Positions 8,795 through 17,467 of a stretch of DNA of 25,000 nt are shown piece after piece. The notes under the pieces were generated by a model that worked only from the letters and a program-made list of their open reading frames with translations, was not told the DNA's origin and did not search any database. Within the stretch, counting starts at the first letter, position 1; every line of letters begins with the position of its first letter. This stretch comes from Conus ventricosus. Its lineage: Eukaryota; Mollusca; Gastropoda; Neogastropoda; Conidae. The stretch lies in NCBI GenBank assembly GCA_018398815.1, contig CM031595.1, positions 138,120,684 to 138,145,683 on the forward strand. Reading direction: 5' to 3'. Made by a program: the position numbers and the translations under genes.

Positions 8795-9035
8795 TGCGCT
8801 AAAACTGTCAGCCGCAAAGGCAACATGATGGAAAGGGATGTTCCATCTGGCAAGATGAGAGTTTGTGTGCTTGGAGATCAGCTTCTCACAGCCTCGGGCC
8901 CGAGCCATGGATCCACCACACATAGTTATCGTCAGAAGAGGAGCACACAGAGAAGCGCTCAAACCTTGACACATAACACGGGTCCACACTGAGACATGGA
9001 AAAGACTGAAATGGACCCGGATCAACTCAACTGAT
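8795..9035 (+). repeat. Repeat C, copy 1
   Basis: This is a diverged dispersed repeat, related to 12025-12245 in the same orientation. Shared landmarks in order are GTTCCATyT, TTTGGAGATC or CTTGGAGATC, ACAGCCTCrGGCCCrAGC, TAACACGGGT, and a TGAAA-TGACCC-like end before a microsatellite. I estimate roughly 70-75% identity by eye. There is no coding frame. Old SINE or MITE origin is possible but not shown. Confidence 0.7.
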
Positions 9036-9042
9036 CATCATC

Positions 9043-9106
9043 TCACACACGTGTGTGTGTGTGTGTGTGTGTGTGTCTGTGTGTGTGTGTGTGTGCGCGC
9101 TCGCGC

Positions 9107-9150
<44 letters not shown>
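9043..9150. repeat. (GT)n microsatellite with GC-alternating core
   Basis: A short CACACAC leads into GT repeats, interrupted by GCGCGCTCGCGCG (9095-9107), then more GT repeats. It is alternating purine-pyrimidine almost throughout. Confidence 0.97.
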
Positions 9151-9152
<2 letters not shown>

Positions 9153-9654
9153 TTTGCTGTTGTTGTTGTTATGGTTATTTATGCCATTAATAATTTGATT
9201 TTGTCAGTTGTTTCAATTGTGTTGCTGTCAATACTGTTATTGTTAGTTGTTGCTGCTACTGCTCCTGCTACTCTCGTTATTTCTGAATTGTTTGCTGCTA
9301 CTGACACTGATACTGGGTTTAGTATTCGTTTATTTGATTTTTTTAACTACTGGTAGAACTGCTCTTTTACTGTCGCTGTTTGGAGAGATTTAAGAGTCTT
9401 TTTAAATTACAAAACCATGCAGGTCTGCGATCAGAACATGAAGATTCAAGCGTGTATCTGCACATTACATTCAATACTTACTACAGCAGCTGCAGAATGT
9501 TACATGAAGCATTTATGTAAATGTTCAGATACATTTTCAGCCATGTTTAACGCCATAGATTTATATGCTTATAACCGTACGTACAACAGCTATACAAATA
9601 TAATAGATATCAGGTGGTATTTTCTATCTTTTTTTTTCCCTTCAATGCTGCCGC
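9151..9654. other. No gene seen; T/G-rich trinucleotide-like stretch
   Basis: Bases 9151-9300 are a degenerate run of GTT, TGC and TAC-like triplets, which creates a spurious short hydrophobic frame. Bases 9360-9654 are ordinary sequence with no recognised feature. Confidence 0.5.
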
Positions 9655-10080
9655 TGGGCTGGAACATCTGTGACATCAAGAACATGAAGTGGGCTTTACT
9701 GGATGGAGTGAATGATTCGGGAGTACATTGCAGACCTTCCAGAATGGGGAACCATCGAGAGACCACAAAGAAGAGTGGCATGGGACAAGATATCATGTAC
9801 AGCGCCCAGGGTCATCAAAACAAATGATTCTGATTGAACGTCCTCTGCAGCCATATGAAAACAGAATGAAGAAGGCTCACTGCAAGACTGAAAGATATGC
9901 TAGTCTTGCCAGCAGCTAAACGGCATCTGGCTTCCAAGCCCGAGTCCTTGTCATAGAGGTTAGAATGAGCGCTACCAGCTTATGATCTCACCAGATAGCT
10001 CCAGATGTCTTGTTGGAACAGGACAGAGTCCTAAAGGGAACGGCAGAGAAGGGTAGGAGAGTTGGAGGTAGGGGTGGAAG
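9655..10080 (+). pseudogene. Second R2-like LINE tail, heavily decayed
   Basis: Plus-strand fragments line up with the endonuclease region of the minus-strand LINE at 1319-1775. KKSGMGQDI (near 9766) corresponds to SKSGMRPDI. KQMILIE (9818) and PYENRMKKA (9851) correspond to KQLIMIE and PYENRMEAA. KTERYASLASS corresponds to KTEKYADLANS. After a stop at 9917-9919 the traces FQARVLVIEV and ALKGTAEK-like residues continue. The catalytic-type RPD has become GQD, and at least one frameshift (near 9815) and several stops are present. It is the same family in opposite orientation and clearly older than the first copy. Confidence 0.75.
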
Positions 10081-10281
10081 TAGTATTTGAATGCACATTT
10101 CACTGGAGCATGTGTCTGAGTGTGTATCTTTATTGGGCTGGCGGTTGCGTTAGCTCAAGTGTGAATGCTGTCCTTTTGGATTAATGTCTACATCTGATTA
10201 TGACTTCATATGAACAACTTTTTTTCTTCTTCTTAAAAAAAAAATGTAACGATGATACGCATCTGAGAGACAAAAAACAAA

Positions 10282-10286
<5 letters not shown>

Positions 10287-10344
<58 letters not shown>

Positions 10345-10406
10345 ATGTTTGCGTGTGTGTATGTTTGTGTTCGCGTGCACGCGAGCGTGTATGTATGTGT
10401 GAGTGT

Positions 10407-10452
<46 letters not shown>

Positions 10453-10461
10453 CGTGTGCGT

Positions 10462-10502
<41 letters not shown>

Positions 10503-10518
10503 CATGTGCGGGTGACAC

Positions 10519-10559
<41 letters not shown>

Positions 10560-10578
10560 TGAGTGTGAGTGTGTATGT

Positions 10579-10629
<51 letters not shown>

Positions 10630-10658
10630 CTCTCCCTTTCTTTCTCTCTCTCTCTCTC

Positions 10659-10714
<56 letters not shown>
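10287..10714. repeat. Compound microsatellite: (GT)n, (GA)n, (GT)n, (CT)n
   Basis: GT tracts lie at about 10287-10342, 10408-10448 and 10469-10500. A GA tract of about 17 units lies at 10523-10556, a GT tract at 10580-10625, and a CT tract of about 36 units at 10641-10713. The GA and CT tracts are complementary and could fold with the second GT tract as the loop. Confidence 0.97.
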
Positions 10715-10716
<2 letters not shown>

Positions 10717-11136
10717 CATCATTTGCAGAGTTTCATAAGTTTTGGAAATGCATGCAAAGAACCACATTTCCCTCAAGCCAAAAAAACCCAACAAATTAAA
10801 GCACGGATCAAGTACCCAGATAGCGCGCGAGGGCTTTTAGACGGCTCTCCTTCATTTGATAAAGAAAAGAAGGAAAAAAAGCCCACCAACATTCCCCTAT
10901 AAACACCACAGCCTTTCCCCTCCTACCCTTCCTTCCCCTGTCCACGCTCAACAGCCTTTCTTTGATGCAGGTGTACTCCCGAAGATGATGGCTAGGAGAG
11001 CCAGAAACAAGAGCAGTCAAAGAAATGGCTGTATGTTCACACCAACACTGTGAGGGCATTGAAAATGAGACAGATTCGTTTTTCAGATGCATGTCAGCTA
11101 ATATCTTAGACACTGAATCTCTCAGGAACCTTGATT

Positions 11137-11138
<2 letters not shown>
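10715..11138. other. No feature recognised
   Basis: This is ordinary sequence between microsatellites, with A- and C-rich patches near 10860-10940. Short open frames here match nothing I know. Confidence 0.5.
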
Positions 11139-11199
<61 letters not shown>

Positions 11200-11212
11200 T
11201 GTACTGCATCTG

Positions 11213-11265
<53 letters not shown>

Positions 11266-11269
11266 ACAC
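11139..11269. repeat. (GT)n - 15-base spacer - (CA)n inverted microsatellite
   Basis: About 29 GT units (11140-11198) are followed by ATGTACTGCATCTGA and about 28 CA units (11214-11269, with two GC interruptions). The arms are complementary, so one strand can fold into a hairpin of more than 50 bp. Confidence 0.97.
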
Positions 11270-12024
11270 TGTCACACTTGCTTTTCCTAATGACTATATG
11301 GTAATTGACATCAATATTGTTAGCATTAATATTAAATGTCTTGTATCCCATGCCGCTCGTTCTGGTCCTCCGATTCACAGCAACAACAAACCTTGTCGTG
11401 TCGCATCCTCAGCAATGGCAGTCCTCAGGGAGCAATCACACTGGAGCGTTGAGTATTACCGAGTTGGAACACCCTTCCCCACCCCAACCCTCCTACCAAC
11501 AGACGCCACTACGTCGATCCAGTGAAAGCCTACGCTGACATCAAAGACTTCATCGCTGACTCACCAATGTATTCACTGACGAAAAAAAAGACATTATAAC
11601 CAGAGCAAAGATGAAAGGAATATGAAATTGAAAACATTTTGTGAGGAGCATGGCTAAAGACGGTTCTGTTGGATTCCATGCTAGACTGAAACAGCACGAC
11701 AGGTGTGTGATTCACTTTTCCTTTCAAGAAATAGTCTGACATTTTGATTTCAGCCAGGTTCAAAAGGTAGAGAGACACCTACGGTGTTGGTCAGGAAATT
11801 TGAACATCACTCGCAGAGATGCATCCGCTTAGTGATAAAAAATCAATTTTACAGCTCTTCCCAGGCAGCCCTCGTGGCCCTGACAGGACTGGTGATTGGG
11901 TCGGCTACAAAATAACATGGCTTTGCCTGACCTGGCCCTGCGTGATCGGCTTTGCTCTTAGCTAAGCAAGAAACCAAGCAACACTGATTCAGTCTTGCCC
12001 TTAATGGACCAGACTGGTCATTAT
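11270..12024. other. No gene seen
   Basis: This is mixed-composition sequence. No open frame above about 95 codons and no recognised motif is present. The part from about 11850 may belong to a longer form of repeat C copy 2, but nothing corresponds to it upstream of copy 1, where a microsatellite intervenes. Confidence 0.5.
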
Positions 12025-12245
12025 GCTGAAAGCCGTGAGCCCTAAAAGCAGCGCGATTGAAAGGGGTGTTCCATTTCGCTGTGTGTTTGGAGATCCACTT
12101 TCTAACAGCCTCAGGCCCAAGCAGCGATTCCACCCCTCCAAAAAGATCTTGATCAGATGGAGAGCACTGAGCACGCGAGCTGTGACACTTAACACGGGTG
12201 TCAGTCTACCTTGAACACCACAAAGGCTGAAACTGACCCAGCTAG
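12025..12245 (+). repeat. Repeat C, copy 2
   Basis: Related to 8795-9035, with the same order of landmarks (GTTCCATTT, TTTGGAGATCCAC, ACAGCCTCAGGCCCAAGC, TAACACGGGT, GCTGAAACTGACCC). Like copy 1 it is followed at once by a dinucleotide microsatellite. Confidence 0.7.
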
Positions 12246-12273
12246 ATTCAATTTACCAGCATGCTCGCATATA

Positions 12274-12274
<1 letters not shown>

Positions 12275-12313
<39 letters not shown>
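12275..12313. repeat. (CT)n microsatellite
   Basis: About 19 perfect CT units downstream of repeat C copy 2. Confidence 0.98.
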
Positions 12314-12316
<3 letters not shown>

Positions 12317-13680
12317 CGTGTGCAAATGTGTGTGTAGAATTGCGTGTATACAGGCATGGAAGTTGCAGATGGCGCGATTTGATTTTTAAAAAGTATTCCA
12401 TGATCTCCAGATATATAAAATGTGCCTGAAATACATGTTAGCGTCCCCCAAAAATAAAAAAATAAAGAAGACAGGGAATTTTGTTGTTTTTTCATGTCGC
12501 CATGTTTATTTTCTAATGTCAAACTTCGATTAACCCATTAATGGCGAATTTCCAAATTTTGAATGTTAAGCAGCAAGTACACTGGACTGTGATGCTTATG
12601 TGTGCGAATAATGCAATGCAGGCAGCAAACTTCACGACGTTTGGAGGCTGGAGAGAGGCACACTATGCTTCTGCTTGGTGGTGTTCTCTGTCACTCAACA
12701 CTTTTCAAAACGTCGGTGGCTGTATAAGAGACTTGTGTACGCTTTCCTCTGCCTTGTCAAAGACTGCCAGTGACCGTAGACGCGTGACTCCCGGTGATTT
12801 GTCCAGTTATCTTGCTGCACCGTCAGTCATGTCCTCCAAGTTAAGCAATGTCATTAGGAGAAACCCTTCATCAGCCCTTGTTGCTCAGCGTTCGTGTCAT
12901 TACTTTCAGTCACGAAGTCGTTACTACGTCAGTCGACAAATTGATGTTACTTTCAGGTCTTTGTTTTTATAACGGCTGTTTGTTTTCGTTGTTCATTTTG
13001 TTATCACTGCTGATACTGCATTTTGCGTACGTTATTCTTGTTACCGTTACCACTGCTTTTACTGTTGTTGCTCTTGTTGGTGGGTTAGACAATGATCTCT
13101 TCACAATTGCAGAACACTATCGGTTGACAATCAGGACAACAAGAAGAAGTTTCAAGATTAGGCTTTACGCAAGCACCGCCTTTAATACTTACGATAACTG
13201 ATGCGGAACATTACACAAAATCAGGTTAATAACTTTCAGTATGTTTTCAATCACGATCATGATTGATTTGTTTGTACGTGGGCGCACTGCTGTTGTATGT
13301 TTACCTTCTTCATTTTTTTTTTCATGCTGCTGTTGCTGTTCTGTTTAGTTTCGTCTCCCACGTGTGCGTGCGTGCCTGTGCATGTGCATGTGTGTGTGTG
13401 TTGTTACACTGGTGGGGTGGATGCGTCATGTTTTGAGGTGGGGTGGAAGACAGATAGGGTAGGAGAGGATGGCTGACAGCGTATATTCGTGAGGTCAATG
13501 TTCCTATCTGATGTCAGCGTGCCCGTTCCCCCCACTCCCCCCCCCCCCCTCTATCTCAGTATGTCTGCTAGGACTGCGCCAGGCACGCACGATGACTTGA
13601 AGGTGAACAGCTTTCCAGATTAGGAGTGCGTTGTCCAGGCAGGGTGTTCTGCAGCACGTTTGGGGCCATGTTTGGTCAAC
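12314..13680. other. Unassigned region with one 143-codon open frame
   Basis: A plus-strand frame from ATG 12541 to 12972 is open for 143 codons. It has no low-complexity bias but also no motif I recognise, and frames of this length are expected by chance in 25 kb. A run of eleven C lies near 13540. No splice, promoter or polyadenylation context is convincing. Confidence 0.3.
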
Positions 13681-13883
13681 GGCATTTTTACCGCGTACGT
13701 TCAAAACGTTCTGAAGCGGTCTTTGAGATTGTTTGCAAAAGGAGACAAGATGGCGCCGATTGTAGTCGCATTGGCGCTCTGCCCGGCGGCCGGCACTTTC
13801 AACACGAACGTTCCAAACGTTCTGTAGCGGCCTTCTGAGGCTGTCTGCAGAGGAAAATAAGTTGGCGCTGATCGTAGTGGAAT
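13681..13883 (+). repeat. Diverged tandem duplication, period 111
   Basis: 13681-13773 and 13792-13883 align from GGCATTTTTA/GGCACTTTCA through ACGTTC(A/C)AAACGTTCTG(A/T)AGCGG to GGCGC(C/T)GAT(T/C)GTAGT. I estimate about 75% identity by eye. Both units contain the palindrome AACGTT twice or nearly so. No coding frame is shared. Confidence 0.8.
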
Positions 13884-13900
13884 TCTGCTGTTCATTTTTG

Positions 13901-13903
<3 letters not shown>

Positions 13904-13950
<47 letters not shown>
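13904..13950. repeat. (GT)n microsatellite
   Basis: About 23 perfect units. Confidence 0.98.
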
Positions 13951-13952
<2 letters not shown>

Positions 13953-15101
13953 TCAGATTTGTCGGTGGTGTTAGTTCAGTTACAAGAGCACCATAATCTA
14001 ATTGATTATACTAAGATCCGATCCTGTCATATTATCGTCTTAGATCGTTTAACACGCAAAAGAACTATCGCTAATCGACAGGAATAGGAAGTATCGTTGC
14101 TTAGACAAGCACAGCACTGTTGCGAAACGTTTTGTATAGTCATTCTTGGCGGATTGTATTCGTCAATCTATGTATCTGGGCGTTGGGCTGTGGACGTGAG
14201 ATGCTGTATGGGCTTATCAGTGTCAGTGATGCGTACGTGGTCCTGTCCATGACATAAAATGTGGATGTGTACAGCTCTGAGTGGTGGCTGGTTCGTTGTG
14301 GTCTGTTTTCTGTCCGTTAGCCCCGACAAGGAGGTTGTTTTTCATCGGCGTCTACTGCTTTGTTGGTTTGTTTGTTTGTTTGTTCACCAAAATGACGTGG
14401 AAAGAAAAACTACCGAACTTACTGTAACGAAACGTGGAATGAAAATAGAGAAAGAGCCGAGAACGGACCTGTCAAATGTCGGTGCCGATCCAAATCAACG
14501 TCCTGAACCAGGAAATGTGAACATAACATTCCTTTAAGCTTGCAAGAGAGGGCATTTTTCCTCTGAGTTTCGTAAATTTCTCAAGAAACTGTGCGTCAGT
14601 AAAAACGAAAAACAAAATCGGGCTTATTGAATGTGTTCATATCTACGGATTTTCACTACTTGGTGCAGATTTAGATTACACTCCACACGCAGTCAGCAGT
14701 CTAAGATTTTCAAGAGGTAGTGGATGTGAGGGATATTTATACAGTCCCCGCACTGTGACAGACTGAGCTAGAAACTCACAACTGCTTGCAAAATGTAGCT
14801 GAGACAATGACAATTTAGTCGTTTAAACAGTTCAGATGCAGGGCTAATCTGTGAGAAGTGTTGGAGACTCCTCAAGAGGTTTTCGAGGGTTTCTGGCTGG
14901 GTTGGATTGAAGTTCACAGGATTGCTCGTCGATGGGAAACGCCTGCTGGCTCCCCTATTTTCTTCTAGTTTTATTTATGTGTTTGTGCATTTATTTCATA
15001 AATTTCTTTATCATTATTATATCAATAATCTTTGTTAATTCCTTTTTGCTATTTAAAACTATTATCTGTTTTCTTTTTTTGACTTTTTTTTGAGACTATC
15101 A
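13951..15101. other. No gene seen
   Basis: This is mixed sequence becoming AT-rich after 14950. It has a short (GTTT)n run at 14361-14383 and an open frame of 92 codons (14259-14537) without recognisable features. There is no repeat of the other families in the window. Confidence 0.5.
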
Positions 15102-15756
<655 letters not shown>

Positions 15757-15871
15757 TCAGCACAGCACCGGGGCTACAAATAAAGTCATTAGTCTGCAGA
15801 ATAAGTTGCAGATCCTACTATCATCCCAGACCGTATCTCGCAGGTCAGTGACCCTTATCAGCAACGGAGAC

Positions 15872-15925
15872 ATAAAATGTACAGGGTCCAGAGCTGTTTC
15901 GCCTCCTGCGAGATTCGTCAGGTTC
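15872..15925 (-). ncRNA. Hammerhead-ribozyme-like motif
   Basis: On the minus strand CTGACGA (15921-15915) matches the core CUGANGA. ATCTC-GCAG-GAGGC follows as a helix II hairpin (three Watson-Crick pairs, one wobble, one mismatch at the base). Then comes GAAAC (15900-15896), and CAG pairs with CTG across a 9-base loop (helix III). The strand ends in TA (15881-15880), an allowed cleavage position. Helix I is not convincing: only GTG/CAT can pair. It resembles the motif at 3273-3323 but is not a close copy of it. Confidence 0.4.
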
Positions 15926-16001
15926 ACCAGTCCTGCCTGGCGGTTACAGAAAAAGGCAGACCTGCTGTCAATCCTCTTATCTTGTAGAATCTCTTTCATC
16001 G

Positions 16002-16002
<1 letters not shown>

Positions 16003-16090
<88 letters not shown>
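16003..16090. repeat. (CT)n microsatellite
   Basis: About 40 CT units ending in a short C run. It separates two hammerhead-like motifs on opposite strands. Confidence 0.98.
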
Positions 16091-16091
<1 letters not shown>

Positions 16092-16150
16092 CCCTTCCGC
16101 CCTTACCCGTAACAACCTTCTGTCTGGTTTACGATTTCCTCCTCCTGAAG

Positions 16151-16255
16151 ATGGGACCAGCACTAGTTTGTGAATGTCTGGGCTGAGAGCCACTGCTATT
16201 ATGAGGACGGTCTGAGGACTCATTCGAGTATCGAAACTTCTGTAATGTCTGGTCT
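16151..16255 (+). ncRNA. Pair of degenerate hammerhead-like motifs
   Basis: CTGAGGA (from 16211) and GAAAC (16232-16236) frame a 14-base segment with a CTC/GAG hairpin. TTCTGTAATGTCTGG follows. About 60 bases upstream, CTGAAGA (near 16156) is followed after 18 bases by GTGAATGTCTGG, so the two may be tandem relatives. Helix II in the second is offset from the core by TATC, and helix I is not evident. This is weaker than the motifs at 3.3 and 15.9 kb. Confidence 0.25.
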
Positions 16256-16450
16256 AGCTACTACATCAAACGAATGGTTCCACGGTTGGATAAGGAGAGC
16301 AGGAGAGGAGGGGGGGGGGGGGGAGACAGTGGGGAGGAGGGGGAAACTGGATGGTTAGGTGGTAGAGAAAGGTGGGTGGTGGAAGTTCAGTAACTTCAGC
16401 TGCTGTCATTGGAAAAGCTGATATTTTTGGTTCTGCTTGCTTTTTGAATC

Positions 16451-16597
16451 TTACGTAGAAATTAAAGTGAGTCCGTGTGCGTACGTACGTGCGGGTGTGT
16501 GTGCGTGCGTGCGTGCGTGCGTGTTACGTAGAAAATAAAGTGAGTCCGCGTGCGTACGTGCGTGTGTGTGTGCGTGCGTACGGGCGTGTATGCGTGC

Positions 16598-16679
<82 letters not shown>

Positions 16680-16790
16680 GCGCGTGCGTGCGTTCGTGCG
16701 CGCGCGTGCGTGCGTGCCTGCGTGCGCGTGCGTGTGTGTGTGTGTGTGTACTCGCGCACATATACGTGTGCGCGTGTGTGAGCGCGCACG
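16451..16790 (+). repeat. GT/GCGT microsatellite containing a 73-bp tandem duplication
   Basis: TTACGTAGAAA followed by TAAAGTGAGTCCG occurs at 16451 and 16524 (36-base shared core, two or three differences), separated by TGCG repeats. From 16600 GT repeats pass into GCGT and GCGC repeats. The whole block is almost entirely alternating purine-pyrimidine. A 13-base G run lies just upstream (16310-16322). Confidence 0.93.
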
Positions 16791-16799
16791 CACTTGCGT

Positions 16800-17325
16800 C
16801 ATAAACCTTGCCCGTCGGCAATTTTTTTTACCAAGTACACAAACTAGTGTCATCCAGCTTGGCAGGACAATAGATGTTATTACGACTTTCGAGCTGGTGT
16901 TTTTTTTTTGCATCAAATTACTGTTTCTTTCTTTGTGAAAAATAAATCTGGGTATAACTCTGGATCACGTCTGACTATGGAACGAGATGTGAACGACTTA
17001 CGCGAAGTTTTATTTGTTGTCTGAAAGGAATAGTTTTTTTTTAAATCGCCTTTTACTCTCAAGGTTTGTTTATTGCGGTTATTTTCTGGCTGACCTTCTT
17101 GGCAAACTTTTTTTTCATGTCCTCACTCAAAGAAGACTTACTTCTCTTTAGCAATGCACAATAACACAATTCACTTCAATTTGTGTTATTTATAGTCAAG
17201 CGGACTTCGAGGAGCCAGATCAGTGCTTGAAAACACAATTTAACAGACATCAAAAGGGATACAATTTATACGTGTGAATGTATACAGGTGAACATTGACA
17301 TGCAGTGTGAAACAATATTCAAACA

Positions 17326-17329
<4 letters not shown>
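16800..17329. other. No gene seen
   Basis: AT-rich sequence with several T runs. No open frame of note. Confidence 0.5.

Positions 17330-17379
<50 letters not shown>
17330..17379. repeat. (GA)n microsatellite
   Basis: About 24 GA units, 90 bases upstream of the 74-bp satellite. Confidence 0.98.
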
Positions 17380-17384
<5 letters not shown>

Positions 17385-17467
17385 GTATGGTGAAACTATC
17401 TGCATATTTATGGAGAAATCATATTCCTCACATTCACTGCCCTGCTTCCCTTTCCACTGGTTTCCTC

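Noticed and set aside
10198..10794. Open frames of His/Thr or Cys/Val repeats across microsatellites here and at 15.1, 16.5, 20.4, 23.5 and 24.0 kb
   Set aside because: Dinucleotide repeats have no stops in most frames, so these are artefacts.
12541..12972. 143-codon open frame starting with ATG
   Set aside because: There is no recognised domain or gene context, and frames of this size are expected by chance in 25 kb; left as unassigned.
13965..14035. Possible tRNA-like A box (TTAGTTCAGTT) and a weak B box
   Set aside because: The B-box-like sequence does not fit the consensus and no cloverleaf can be drawn.
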